A DNA stretch of 32,934 nt from Aphodosoma sp045600865 (GCA_045600865.1 JAZRYS010000113.1:1-32934), one strand, 5' to 3'; shown: positions 1 to 7,694, counted from the first letter of the stretch. Numbers and translations are program-made. Notes: generated by a model from the letters alone, not told the origin.

Positions 1-183
1 TTGGAAACTTTTTTGACGAAACATTGTGGATTTTGTCCATCTTTGGAAATCTGAGCTCATCCAAAATTGATGAAATGTCCACTCTTAAAAATCTTATAAC
101 TAATAATTTTTATTTCTTGTCCACTTTCGAGGGTTGGTACAGTCGGAGAGACATCTATCAAACTTGCGCAGATTGGCGACAAG
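1..183 (+). other. Disrupted 5' region of the LRR gene
   Basis: No complete gene is visible here. The frame of the downstream LRR protein stays open upstream to position 100, after a TAA at 97-99. From about position 139 it reads like the N-terminal part of this protein family (TVGETSIKLAQIGDKVFVRA), yet no ATG, GTG or TTG occurs in that frame between 100 and 183. Upstream coding potential shifts to another frame, open from position 3 to about 209. This suggests a frameshift or a truncated 5' end. No TAnnTTTG promoter is seen. Confidence 0.45.
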
Positions 184-1239
184 GTGTTTGTGAGGGCAAA
201 AGGAAATAACAATGTGATTAACTGTCATTTTTTTGCCACAAGAAAGGTTAAAGTAGGCGGAAATATAATGTTCCTGCTTGACGAAAAGGGAGAAAAGACA
301 ACACTGAGCAACAACAGCAACGGTGGAGCATTTCAATATCTTTTCTATGATATGGCAGAGCTTACGGATGCTTCCGATTTGTATTTGCCAGCGGTATCAC
401 TGTCCGATTATTGCTATCAAGGATTATTCGCAGAGTGTACTTCATTGAAGTCTGCTCCAAAATTGCCTGCGGAAAGATTGGCAACAGGTTGCTATCAATA
501 CATGTTTGAAAAATGTACAGCATTGGAAGCTGCCCCAAAATTGCCAGCGAAAATTTTGGCTGAAAATTGTTACGAAGGGATGTTTGCAGGCTGTGAATCA
601 TTGACCAAATCACCTGAAATTCTCGCTACGACACTATCAAGAGAATGTTGCATGGGTATGTTCTTTGAGTGCGAGTCATTGACAAATGCGCCCGAATTGC
701 CTGCCACTAAATTGGCCGAAGGATGCTACGCACAGATGTTCGCAAAGTGCACATCTCTGTCCACTTTATCTAAACTTCCAGCATCAGAACTTGTTGATAA
801 ATGTTACTACCTGATGTTTGATTCATGTATTTCTTTGAAGACAGCACCTGAATTGCCTGCTAAAGAATTGGCTCCATCATGTTATTATGCAATGTTCTGT
901 AATTGTTCTTCGTTGACTACCGTTCCTACTTTACCTGCTGAAGAATTGGTTTCATCATGCTATTATGGCATGTTCTATAATTGTACTTCGTTGAGAAAAG
1001 CCCCTACTTTGCCAGCTGCTGAACTTGTAAATTCTTGTTATTCTATGATGTTCTATGGATGTGAGTCACTGAACAGCGTTGATGTGAATTTCACTTCATG
1101 GAACTCCTCCTCAACAAACCATTGGCTTGAAGGAGTGGCAGAGAATGGCACTTTCAGATGCACAGAGGATTTGGATACATTCAGAAGAGGTGTAACATAC
1201 ATTCCTTCAGAGTGGAATATTTCTTTGAAGAACAATTAA
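184..1239 (+). CDS. Leucine-rich-repeat surface protein, 5' end probably broken
   Basis: The protein has nine tandem 26-residue repeats of the form CYxxMFxxCxSLxxAPxLPAxxLAxx, at about residues 75-310. This is the cysteine-containing LRR variant common in secreted Bacteroidales BspA-like proteins, which usually bind host or matrix surfaces. The segment before the repeats (GNIMFLLDEKGEKTTL) matches the usual lead-in module of such proteins. The GTG at 184 is only the first available start: recognisable family sequence continues about 15 codons upstream in frame, and there is no signal peptide. The true start is therefore probably lost to a frameshift or lies outside the window. It ends in WNISLKNN without a T9SS sorting domain. 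It may be a pseudogene; the repeat region itself is intact. The next gene starts 76 nt downstream on the same strand. Confidence 0.6.
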   Translation: MFVRAKGNNNVINCHFFATRKVKVGGNIMFLLDEKGEKTTLSNNSNGGAFQYLFYDMAELTDASDLYLPAVSLSDYCYQGLFAECTSLKSAPKLPAERLATGCYQYMFEKCTALEAAPKLPAKILAENCYEGMFAGCESLTKSPEILATTLSRECCMGMFFECESLTNAPELPATKLAEGCYAQMFAKCTSLSTLSKLPASELVDKCYYLMFDSCISLKTAPELPAKELAPSCYYAMFCNCSSLTTVPTLPAEELVSSCYYGMFYNCTSLRKAPTLPAAELVNSCYSMMFYGCESLNSVDVNFTSWNSSSTNHWLEGVAENGTFRCTEDLDTFRRGVTYIPSEWNISLKNN

Positions 1240-1315
1240 GTAATAATTTCCTGACATTTATAAGGGAGACATGCTGAAAATCCTATAAAGAGTAAGCAAA
1301 AAAAACAATTGATTT

Positions 1316-2056
1316 ATGAAAAGATTTGCTATGTCATTGCTGGCAATGTTTACAATGGTTGCTGGCGTATTTGCTCAAATTTCAGAAGGAGAGCCAAATT
1401 TCTCAACTATTCCACGCACAGGCAACCGTCCGGTTGAAGGAAATTGTGGACTTTATCTTGGTGCTTCTGTAACTCAGATAATCGATATGGTTCAGAACAA
1501 CACCAAAACCAATGTTTATTGGGCACTTCCAGCTATCAATTTCAAATATTATTTCACAGATAATTGGGAAGGACGTATAGGTTTCGAGTTCTCGTGTGAG
1601 ACAGAAAACAAGAAAATTTCATACGACGATAATTTTGCCCACAATTCGTACAACAACAATTTCACACGTTTCCTGCCAGGTGTTGCCTACCATTTCAACA
1701 CAAAAAACATTCTTGATGTTTATCTCGGTGCGCAGATTCCTATCGGCTTTGACTTAAGCAAAGCCAACACTTCTGTTCTCAACTATTCAGAGACTCAGAA
1801 GATGAGCACCTTTGTGATTGGAGGTGGCGTTTTTATGGGTTTGCAGGTTTTCGTTGCAGATTTGCCTTTTGCCATCGGCATTGAGGCCGGATATTCAGGT
1901 TATGTGCGTACTGGCGGACACAATATCACGACAATCAGTAGTGAAGGCACTACAACACAATATCTGAATGGATTGGCAATTACCGATGCATCAGCCGCCA
2001 GGGCACATTGGGGTGCCGATGCAGCAATCACATTCTCATATTATTTCCATAGATAA
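1316..2056 (+). CDS. Outer-membrane beta-barrel protein
   Basis: The 246-residue product has a clear signal peptide (MKRFAMSLLAMFTMVAGVFA, cleaved before Q). Alternating polar/hydrophobic strands rich in Y, F and G follow, and the protein ends in an aromatic final strand (AAITFSYYFHR) as expected of outer-membrane beta-barrels. Segments such as FKYYFTDNWEGRIGFEF and FLPGVAYHFNTKNILDVYLG look like hairpin strands. It is probably an OmpA-like or porin-like small barrel of 8-12 strands; the exact family is not recognised. The next gene begins 16 nt downstream, so it heads a probable three-gene operon with two lipoproteins. The start is the first ATG before the signal peptide. Function unknown. 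Confidence 0.65.
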   Translation: MKRFAMSLLAMFTMVAGVFAQISEGEPNFSTIPRTGNRPVEGNCGLYLGASVTQIIDMVQNNTKTNVYWALPAINFKYYFTDNWEGRIGFEFSCETENKKISYDDNFAHNSYNNNFTRFLPGVAYHFNTKNILDVYLGAQIPIGFDLSKANTSVLNYSETQKMSTFVIGGGVFMGLQVFVADLPFAIGIEAGYSGYVRTGGHNITTISSEGTTTQYLNGLAITDASAARAHWGADAAITFSYYFHR

Positions 2057-2072
2057 CTAAATTGATACAGCG

Positions 2073-2516
2073 ATGAAAAGGTTATTAAACATATTGACCG
2101 TTGTCGTTATTGTCCTGATATCCGTCTCCTGCGTAAGTCAGCGGAAGGTCAGTAACGAGGCTGCAGCGTTCCGTCCGAATGTAGTGCGCTTGGAATTGAC
2201 CATGCAAGACTACCAGTATCTCGGAGATGTAACCGTTAGTGCGGAATACACCAGATATCTTGGCATTTTTGTCAAACTTCGTACCATCAATGATGAACCA
2301 TACGATCCTCGCAACACGACATATACTAAAATAAACATGGATTCAAAGTTCCGTGTTTCAAAATATCTGCATAAGGCATTGTATCAGGTTACAACCCAAT
2401 ATCCTGGTGCCGACTTCATCGTTCCTGCATCTTATAAGGCTGAAAAGAAGATCATGAATGGTGGACGCTATGTCCGTGAGGAAATGACCGTCAAGGTTTT
2501 TAAACTGAAACAGTGA
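2073..2516 (+). CDS. Small putative lipoprotein
   Basis: The product has 147 residues with a type II signal peptide: MKRLLNILTVVVIVLISVSC ends in a lipobox cysteine at residue 20, followed by VSQ. The mature part is short and basic with mixed secondary structure. No catalytic motif or known domain was recognised. It lies 16 nt after the outer-membrane protein gene and 7 nt before another lipoprotein gene, so the three are probably co-transcribed and may form one envelope complex. The final residues (VREEMTVKVFKLKQ) look like a terminal beta strand. Confidence 0.55.
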   Translation: MKRLLNILTVVVIVLISVSCVSQRKVSNEAAAFRPNVVRLELTMQDYQYLGDVTVSAEYTRYLGIFVKLRTINDEPYDPRNTTYTKINMDSKFRVSKYLHKALYQVTTQYPGADFIVPASYKAEKKIMNGGRYVREEMTVKVFKLKQ

Positions 2517-2523
2517 TTTACTG

Positions 2524-3333
2524 ATGAAAAAATCATCTTGTTTTTTTTCAGTTTTATTTTTGATGCTAATTTCTTGTTCCAAATCGTCTGAGTTGTTTCT
2601 TTATGTCAAGGCGTTGGAATTTGATTGGAAAACAGAATCTGTCGATGGCAATTCATTGATTCGCCTGAATGTCTTTGCGGAATCTCAGTCTTCGGTGGTC
2701 ACAAGGGCTGTTATTCAGACATATACACCGGATGGACAGAATGTGACAGTCATAGATACATTTCTGACATCTCCTGTCAAGAAATTGGATATGGATGTGC
2801 CATACACGACTCCATGCTTTTCCGAACTCACAAAGGTTGAGGTACGCACAACTGTTTGGGATCAGAATGGTGCAACTTGCAAATTCACAATGATTATGCG
2901 CGTCAACCCTTCTGAGACAGAGATTGCGACATACGATTCCAAGACATTGTATTCTGCAGCGTCATTGGGGGCATCTGCTTTTAGCTGGGATAATATGGAG
3001 CCGTTCTATCGTGACACCACGGCTCAGGAAGGTTTGTCCTTTTATGACGACTTGTCTGAAGATACAATTACTTTGTCGTGTTCATGGAGTTCCTCGACGC
3101 TTCTCTTTGCCCGTTTCGAAGGATTCAATTATGCCCAGGCAACGATGCAGAGTATAACCGAGGCATACAAAAACTGTTCTCCAACAAATTGCATTCGCCA
3201 TATTCATGACGATGATGTCATATTGATTGGAAATTCAAGCGGAGCATTAGGTGCCATCAAGGTGCTGTTAGTCTCGGATAAAGAGGGAACAGAACAAGAT
3301 AGATACGTTTTCAGCATAAAGGCCATAAAATGA
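2524..3333 (+). CDS. Putative lipoprotein of unknown function
   Basis: The product has 269 residues with a lipoprotein signal (MKKSSCFFSVLFLMLISCSKSS, lipobox LISC, Cys18). An Ig-like beta-sandwich region may span about residues 30-135 (LIRLNVFAESQSSVVTRAVIQ, LTKVEVRTTVWDQNG). A second domain holds two close cysteines in NCSPTNCIRH and ends in YVFSIKAIK, resembling small carbohydrate-binding or jelly-roll lipoproteins of Bacteroidales. That last point is inference only. It is third in the operon with the barrel protein and is followed after 47 nt by a strong inverted repeat that probably terminates the unit. Confidence 0.55.
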   Translation: MKKSSCFFSVLFLMLISCSKSSELFLYVKALEFDWKTESVDGNSLIRLNVFAESQSSVVTRAVIQTYTPDGQNVTVIDTFLTSPVKKLDMDVPYTTPCFSELTKVEVRTTVWDQNGATCKFTMIMRVNPSETEIATYDSKTLYSAASLGASAFSWDNMEPFYRDTTAQEGLSFYDDLSEDTITLSCSWSSSTLLFARFEGFNYAQATMQSITEAYKNCSPTNCIRHIHDDDVILIGNSSGALGAIKVLLVSDKEGTEQDRYVFSIKAIK

Positions 3334-3380
3334 TTTATTGCATTTTGCATGGCCTTGTGATTTCCGATGCAATCGGTAGT

Positions 3381-3424
3381 ATAAATGAAACAGCGAGTCA
3401 ATCTTGACTCGCTGTTTCATTTAT
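3381..3424 (+). terminator. Perfect 21-bp inverted-repeat terminator
   Basis: Arms 3381-3401 and 3404-3424 are exact reverse complements separated by two bases. The central core is AGCGAGTCAA/TTGACTCGCT. The A/T-rich outer pairs give a U-rich 3' flank (TTTAT) on either strand. It lies 47 nt after the lipoprotein stop and between convergent genes, so it may work in both directions. Confidence 0.75.
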
Positions 3425-3667
3425 CTCAAGCAATATTGGTGCGATATTCCACCGGTTGTCCACCGAGCGGTGGAGGCACACAGAAACCATGCTGGGACCA
3501 TATTGGAATCACGTTGAGATCTCAGATGGAAATTTTATGTTGAAAATCTTTAAGCGACAAAATCTTTTCTCCTTGAAGCTCTCACCATTAGAGGTCTAAG
3601 GTTTTCAGTACTCAGCAAGTGAAGTCCTTAATGAATTCTACAAAGAACTGTTTGTTTTTCAACACTT
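3425..3667. other. Unassigned spacer between convergent genes
   Basis: No gene, RNA or promoter could be supported. Visible features are a small hairpin (TCCACCG/CGGTGGA, 3459-3474) and a 10-bp palindrome TGAGATCTCA at 3515-3524. Base composition is mixed, and the stretch may be a decayed coding remnant, but no frame stays open far enough to argue for one. Confidence 0.4.
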
Positions 3668-4951
3668 TCATCTATTTGCGGCACTTGAGTGGATAATCTT
3701 CATAAATCCTCCATTACCATCGGTCACAATGTAAATACCTCTCGGACAATCTGACATTTCAATATCACCGTTTCCCGAAGAAATCAATCTTCCTGAAGCA
3801 TCGAACAGTTTAATATCCACTCCATTTTCATTGTATATTCTGCCACTGAAATAGTTAATTTTTCTCTCTGCCAGGCTATATTCCAACCGAGTCCCGTCAG
3901 GTAATGGCCGGACATAGAAATTTTTCCAATATTCTGCTGATTCATACGCACTTTTGCTATCCGTATGGACATACAGTACAACCTCGTAATTCGAGAATGT
4001 ATTCTTAAACACTATTGGCGGGGCTGCAGCATAGGAGAAAATAGAACCCATGCCGGAACAATCGAAAAAGGCATAATTCCCTATGGAAATGACAGAACCA
4101 GGGATTGTCACAGATGACAACCCTTTGCAACCAAAAAAAGCATCACTTTCAATGTTTGTCAAGCCGCCTGGCATTGTCACTGACGTCAGGTCCGCACACC
4201 CTTTAAAGGTGCTGTTTGCAACTGAAGCCACATTATCCGGTATTGTCACAGACTCCAATCCGGAATATGCAAAAGCATACCGTCCGATTGACGTGACACT
4301 ATTCGGAATTGCAATTGACTTCAAATCTTTGAACATATTGAAAGCCATACTTCCGATAGATGTCACACTATTCGGAATGACCGTACTTTTACATCCCTGA
4401 ATTAACGTGTTGCTTTCTGTCTCAATGATAGCATTGCAATTATTTCTGGAATCATACTGAGTGTTTCCTGCATCTACGGTTATTGTCTCCAAGCCATTGC
4501 AACCTGAAAAAATGCCTTCGCCAATGGAAATCACTCCGTCCGGTATTTCCACTGATGTAAGACCCGTACATTCTTCAAAGGCATAATTTCCTATGGAAAT
4601 CACACTGGCAGGTATGCTTACAGACATCAATCCGGCACATTTGTTAAAAGCACCTCTACAGATAGATTGCACGCTATTCGGAATAGTCACCGACAGCAAA
4701 CCACCACATTTGCTGAAAGCATTGTCTCCGATAGAGGTCACAGTGTAAGTCTTGTCAGACGACACTACTGAGGAAGGAATGACTATGTTTCCAGAATAGC
4801 TTCCGTTTTCAGACTGATTAAGATATGTCACCTGCACCTTGAGACTGACATTATCAACAATTTTGTAATAAATTCCATCACACTCGAAATCATATCCAAA
4901 TGCAAACAGGTACATGGTAAGGCACGCAAAAGCAAGTAAAAGTCTTCTCAT
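3668..4951 (-). CDS. BspA-like leucine-rich-repeat surface protein
   Basis: The product has 427 residues from the ATG at 4951. A longer in-frame start at 4975 would place charged residues ahead of the signal peptide and is less likely. The signal peptide is MRRLLLAFACLTMYLFAFG. About ten LRR_5 (PF13306-type) repeats of 23-24 residues follow, with the pattern SVTIPxSVxSIGxxAFxxCxxL, interrupted by an island around the segment YDSRNNCNAIIETESN. The C-terminus (VDIKLFDASGRLISSG, then CPRGIYIVTDGNGGFMKIIHS) resembles a T9SS type A sorting domain. Export to the cell surface and a role in adhesion follow from knowledge of BspA-like proteins. The gene stands alone between a tRNA-Asp unit upstream and a convergent operon. 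No TAnnTTTG promoter was identified directly upstream, so read-through from the tRNA-Asp promoter is possible. Confidence 0.8.
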   Translation of the reverse strand: MRRLLLAFACLTMYLFAFGYDFECDGIYYKIVDNVSLKVQVTYLNQSENGSYSGNIVIPSSVVSSDKTYTVTSIGDNAFSKCGGLLSVTIPNSVQSICRGAFNKCAGLMSVSIPASVISIGNYAFEECTGLTSVEIPDGVISIGEGIFSGCNGLETITVDAGNTQYDSRNNCNAIIETESNTLIQGCKSTVIPNSVTSIGSMAFNMFKDLKSIAIPNSVTSIGRYAFAYSGLESVTIPDNVASVANSTFKGCADLTSVTMPGGLTNIESDAFFGCKGLSSVTIPGSVISIGNYAFFDCSGMGSIFSYAAAPPIVFKNTFSNYEVVLYVHTDSKSAYESAEYWKNFYVRPLPDGTRLEYSLAERKINYFSGRIYNENGVDIKLFDASGRLISSGNGDIEMSDCPRGIYIVTDGNGGFMKIIHSSAANR

Positions 4952-5011
4952 ATTTATCCATAAAAATTTGTACACAAAACATACAGGGCACTGCCTTCAC
5001 GGCAGCAAAAG

Positions 5012-5046
5012 AAAAGGAGAAAAATTCATCGAACTTCTCTCCTTTT
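5012..5046 (-). terminator. Probable terminator of tRNA-Asp
   Basis: Arms 5012-5020 and 5038-5046 (AAAAGGAGA/TCTCCTTTT) are complementary with a 17-nt loop, just beyond the 3' end of tRNA-Asp on the minus strand. The flank CTTTTCTTTTG is U-rich. A second small hairpin (CTGCC/GGCAG, 4991-5005) follows. The loop is long, so efficiency is uncertain. Confidence 0.5.
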
Positions 5047-5047
5047 G

Positions 5048-5122
5048 CGGTGCGGACGAGGCTCGAACTCGCGACCCCATGCGTGACAGGCATGTATTCT
5101 AACCAGGCTGAACTACCGCACC
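5048..5122 (-). tRNA. tRNA-Asp (GTC)
   Basis: This is a 75-nt cloverleaf on the minus strand. The acceptor stem GGTGCGG pairs with CCGCACC and is followed by discriminator G. The anticodon stem is CATGC/GCATG with loop CTGTCAC, giving anticodon GTC (Asp). The T arm contains GTTCGAGCC. The 3' CCA is not encoded. Confidence 0.95.
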
Positions 5123-5170
5123 ATATTGTGTCTGCATCATCAAGGGACTCACCCCTCTCTTTTGCGACTG

Positions 5171-5202
5171 CAAAGGTACGACATTTTCATGACGTGACCA
5201 AA
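5171..5202 (-). promoter_or_regulatory. Promoter of tRNA-Asp
   Basis: On the minus strand there is a TTTG at 5202-5199, 20 nt, then TACCTTTG at 5178-5171, matching the Bacteroidota housekeeping sigma consensus. It lies about 49 nt before the tRNA 5' end. The block TTTGG(T/C)CACGTC and the AT-rich upstream part recur at the other tRNA promoters in this window. Confidence 0.8.
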
Positions 5203-5256
5203 GGTTTTTGCAAGTTTTTTTGAAAATAATTTTATATGGTATTTACTTGCTCAATA

Positions 5257-6015
5257 TCAGGCTTTTTGCAAAAGCACTTCTGCTATTTTCTTGGCTGATT
5301 GTTCGTTCAATCTGTGTCCGAAACGGTCTGAAAAGGTAACATCAAAGCCATATTCGGCCAGCAGAGCAGCATTTTTCTTTGTCATCTCGTGTCCGAGCAA
5401 CTCATCGTCTGCCGACATAAGCACGAAATTCTGCTTGCCTGGCAGGATTTCATGGCCCTTCTGGAAAGCGGCATAACGTTGCACCAAGGGTTCGTCGATG
5501 ACATACTGCTGCACGCCATCCTCACGTTCGCAGAAGAAGTCATATTTGCCATATCCTATGCGACGGAGGGCACGATCCATCTCAAGGGCAGGATTGACAA
5601 CTACCTTGACGGCATCTGGGGCAGAAACGCGAGAAATCAGCAATCCACCCATGGAAGTGCCGATAATCATCTCTGGCGAGAAGACTGCCACGTGTTCATT
5701 CAATATACGCAGTGCCTCCTCTGGGTCGAGGGGCATTTCGGGGTGCAGCCACTCATAGCCTGTAACCCTATCGCCTACCATGCGTGAGGAATTGGATTTT
5801 GCGCCACTGCCAAAGCCATGGACATAGAGAGCATACGGATGATGGTTGTCGTTTATGTCGCGCAGGCACGTTCCGCACAGGCAATCATTGAAGTTATGCC
5901 TTATATATAATGATGCAGCCATGGTGAGTTTAACCTTGGTGCATTGGCAGTGCAATGGGTCTTCGTCATGCAGGCAATTGAACGTTTTGCTGCAGCGTGG
6001 ACATTGTTTTTGCAT
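5257..6015 (-). CDS. Cys-rich CWC domain fused to YqiA-like alpha/beta hydrolase
   Basis: The 252-residue protein has two parts. Residues 1-52 carry eight cysteines at 5, 8, 14, 23, 25, 45, 47 and 50, in the spacing of the 'Cysteine-rich CWC' family (CPRCSKTFNC, CQC, then CLCGTCL). This probably binds metal. From about residue 60 a YqiA/UPF0227-type esterase follows: the oxyanion region YVHGFGSG, nucleophile elbow GTSMGG with Ser121, a likely acid in SADDE (Asp203/204), and His234 in FGHRL. YqiA-type proteins hydrolyse small acyl/CoA esters; the substrate here is unknown. The start is the only ATG that includes all cysteines. The gene lies downstream of tRNA-Tyr/tRNA-Gly with a 9-bp repeat array in its leader and no recognisable promoter of its own. 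Confidence 0.8.
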   Translation of the reverse strand: MQKQCPRCSKTFNCLHDEDPLHCQCTKVKLTMAASLYIRHNFNDCLCGTCLRDINDNHHPYALYVHGFGSGAKSNSSRMVGDRVTGYEWLHPEMPLDPEEALRILNEHVAVFSPEMIIGTSMGGLLISRVSAPDAVKVVVNPALEMDRALRRIGYGKYDFFCEREDGVQQYVIDEPLVQRYAAFQKGHEILPGKQNFVLMSADDELLGHEMTKKNAALLAEYGFDVTFSDRFGHRLNEQSAKKIAEVLLQKA

Positions 6016-6051
6016 AGATATTGTTTATTTTTAGATTGACACATAGGGAAT

Positions 6052-6132
6052 CTAGGATGTCTAGGACATCTAGGATACCTAGATTCCCTATGATTCCTAG
6101 AATTCCTAGGATTCCTATATATTCTATAATTA
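6052..6132. repeat. Array A: nine 9-bp CTAG units
   Basis: Nine consecutive 9-mers all begin with CTA. Five keep CTAG at their start (for example CTAGGATGT, CTAGGACAT, CTAGGATAC); the last two are A/T-decayed (CTATATATT, CTATAATTA). The left part reads CTAGGAT and the right part ATTCCTAG, so the whole array can fold into a long imperfect hairpin. It lies between the tRNA-Gly terminator and the hydrolase start, 36 nt before that ATG. Confidence 0.9.
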
Positions 6133-6138
6133 AAAAAA

Positions 6139-6162
6139 GGCAGTTGGCTGAAGCCAACTGCC
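6139..6162 (-). terminator. Terminator of the tRNA-Tyr/tRNA-Gly unit
   Basis: Arms GGCAGTTGGCT (6139-6149) and AGCCAACTGCC (6152-6162) are perfectly complementary. On the minus strand they are followed by seven T's (A-run 6132-6138). This is a classical intrinsic terminator placed 5 nt after the tRNA-Gly 3' end. Confidence 0.9.
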
Positions 6163-6166
6163 ATAG

Positions 6167-6239
6167 AGCGGAAAACGGGACTCAAACCCGCGACCCCCAG
6201 CTTGGAAGGCTAGTGCTCTATCGACTGAGCTATTTCCGC
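6167..6239 (-). tRNA. tRNA-Gly (TCC)
   Basis: This is a 73-nt minus-strand cloverleaf. The acceptor GCGGAAA pairs with TTTCCGC, discriminator T. The anticodon stem CTAGC/GCTGG (one T-G pair) holds loop CTTCCAA with anticodon TCC. D arm and T arm (GGGTTTGAGTCCC) are present. CCA is not encoded. It lies 28 nt after tRNA-Tyr and is co-transcribed with it. Confidence 0.95.
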
Positions 6240-6267
6240 AGGCGGAGAAAATCTCCATTTTTAGTAG

Positions 6268-6350
6268 TGGGCAGTGATGGATTCGAACCACCGAAGGCGA
6301 AAGCCAGCTGAGTTACAGTCAGCCCCATTTGGCCACTCTGGTAACTGCCC
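6268..6350 (-). tRNA. tRNA-Tyr (GTA)
   Basis: This is an 83-nt class II tRNA on the minus strand. The acceptor GGGCAGT pairs with ACTGCCC, discriminator A. The anticodon loop CTGTAAC contains GTA. A long variable arm (GGCTTTCGCC) and T arm GGTTCGAATCC are present. It is the first gene of the Tyr-Gly tRNA unit. Confidence 0.95.
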
Positions 6351-6373
6351 CCATTCTTTCTTTTTTGCGGCTG

Positions 6374-6405
6374 CAAAGGTACAACTTTTATTTGAGGTGG
6401 CCAAA
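6374..6405 (-). promoter_or_regulatory. Promoter of tRNA-Tyr/tRNA-Gly, overlapping the end of ribH
   Basis: On the minus strand, TTTG (6405-6402), 20 nt, then TACCTTTG (6381-6374). The -33 element and part of the spacer lie inside the last codons of ribH, which stops at 6388. The layout and the TTTGGCCACCTC block match the other tRNA promoters in the window. Confidence 0.8.
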
Positions 6406-6888
6406 TGTTTTGACCATTTTTAATGCAGAAATTGCACCCTCCTCTCCTTTGTTGCCCATACAGCCCCCGCAACGGTCTAATGCCTGCTGCTTGTTGAGTG
6501 TAGTCAATACGCTGAATATCACTGGACAAACAGCATTTTTATTGAGTGCTGTAATGCCTTCCGTGACCCCTTCGCAGATGTAATCAAAATGCGGTGTATC
6601 GCCTTTAATTACGCATCCGATGACGATAATTGCATCAAATCTGCCCGTTTTTTGCAGTTTTGCGGCAGCAAAAGTGAGCTCGAAGGTGCCTGGAACGGCG
6701 TAAAACTCCACGTTTTCCATGCAAACACCGTTATCGGCAAAACCTTTTCTTGCCCCCTCGGCCAATGCAAAAGTGATGTCGGAATTCCATTCTGCATAGA
6801 CAACGGCAAAGCGTCTGCCCACCAACTCCTCGCGCGAAGGCATGTTGGTCTGCTGAAACTGGGCAAGATTGAAGTTTGATGTTGACAT
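6388..6888 (-). CDS. ribH: 6,7-dimethyl-8-ribityllumazine synthase
   Basis: This 166-residue enzyme joins 5-amino-6-ribitylamino-uracil and 3,4-dihydroxybutanone phosphate to make lumazine, the penultimate step of riboflavin synthesis, usually in a 60-mer or pentamer. Family motifs are clear: FAVVYAEWNSDI near the N-terminus (aromatic substrate-stacking region), VPGTFELTFAA, the hallmark GCVIKGDTPHFDYI with the catalytic histidine region, and PVIFSVLTTLNKQQALDR. Length is typical. The ATG (6886-6888) shares a base with the stop of the upstream TPR gene (TAATG), indicating translational coupling. The 3' end carries the promoter of the next tRNA unit. Confidence 0.95.
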   Translation of the reverse strand: MSTSNFNLAQFQQTNMPSREELVGRRFAVVYAEWNSDITFALAEGARKGFADNGVCMENVEFYAVPGTFELTFAAAKLQKTGRFDAIIVIGCVIKGDTPHFDYICEGVTEGITALNKNAVCPVIFSVLTTLNKQQALDRCGGCMGNKGEEGAISALKMVKTFGHLK

Positions 6889-7571
6889 TATTTATTCAGG
6901 ATATTGCAACGTTCAATACGTTTTTCCATCTCCTGGGCGAGAGGAGAGTCGAAATATTTATCCTTGATTGTCTCGTAGCACTTGATTGCCTTAGCATAGT
7001 TCTTCTGCTCCTCATAGCAGATACCTGCCTTTGACAGGGCACGTGGAGCAGTCAGGACATTATCAATAGCACCTGCCTTCTCGAAGCATTTGATGGCAGC
7101 ATCAATGTCGCCGAGGGCAACATGGCAATCTCCTTCGAGAGTGATTGCTGCTGGCTTGTAATTTACAGACTTGGTGCTGAAACGCTTGATATAGTCGATA
7201 GCGTCTTCGTACTGACCAAGATTATAGCAGCATACTGCAGAATAGAAACAAGCGAGGTTGCGTGCGTCTGTGAAGCGATAGCCGTCAGCGATATCAGCAA
7301 ATCCTTCGTTCATGCCATCGCCATTAAGCGCAAGCGCAAACGAATCCTGCTCGAAATAATAAACACACTGCGCAAGTTTTGTAGATGCCTCTTCATTCTT
7401 GCTGGCAACGTACTGATTCTTGAAAAGCACGATACCTGCTGCAATGACAACCACTGCAACAAAGCAACCAATGATTACTTTTGCATGTTCTTCGAAGAAA
7501 AGGGCTGTTTTTGAGAGAGCCTCGTCGGCTTTCAATGTCTCTTCTACTGGGTTTTGATTTTTGTTAGCCAT
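6888..7571 (-). CDS. TPR-containing inner-membrane protein
   Basis: The 227-residue protein has a cytoplasmic N-terminal tail (EETLKADEALSKTALFFEEH), one membrane segment at about residues 32-50 (VIIGCFVAVVVIAAGIVLF), and a periplasmic part with about three to four tetratricopeptide repeats (for example ACFYSAVCCYNLGQYEDAID and YEEQKNYAKAIKCYETIKDK). The architecture resembles YfgM-type proteins that assist envelope protein folding, but orthology is not established. Such a gene directly upstream of ribH is a layout I recall in Bacteroidales. It has a strong own promoter and overlaps ribH by one base. Confidence 0.8.
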   Translation of the reverse strand: MANKNQNPVEETLKADEALSKTALFFEEHAKVIIGCFVAVVVIAAGIVLFKNQYVASKNEEASTKLAQCVYYFEQDSFALALNGDGMNEGFADIADGYRFTDARNLACFYSAVCCYNLGQYEDAIDYIKRFSTKSVNYKPAAITLEGDCHVALGDIDAAIKCFEKAGAIDNVLTAPRALSKAGICYEEQKNYAKAIKCYETIKDKYFDSPLAQEMEKRIERCNILNK

Positions 7572-7632
7572 TTATTTTCAATGTTTTAATTATCATTTTA
7601 TAGCCAAATTGCCTTACGTAATTTTGCGACTG

Positions 7633-7663
7633 CAAAATTACTACTTTTTTTTCAATCCACAAA
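7633..7663 (-). promoter_or_regulatory. Promoter of the TPR-ribH operon
   Basis: On the minus strand, TTTG at 7663-7660, exactly 19 nt, then TAATTTTG at 7640-7633. It lies about 60 nt before the TPR start codon and matches the Bacteroidota -33/-7 consensus. Confidence 0.75.
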
Positions 7664-7686
7664 ACGATTATTTTATTTTTTTGTTG

Positions 7687-7694
7687 TAACTTTG
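7687..7694 (+). promoter_or_regulatory. -7 element of the CYTH gene
   Basis: TAACTTTG lies 27 nt before the ATG at 7722. The T-rich region upstream has no clear TTTG at the expected distance. It is divergent from the TPR-ribH promoter in the same 150-bp spacer. Confidence 0.65.

Noticed and set aside
6021..6185. Open frames across array A with three-residue periodic translations on both strands
   Set aside because: A 9-bp repeat keeps any frame open and gives periodic peptides; there is no start context, and the stretch is intergenic beside a tRNA terminator.
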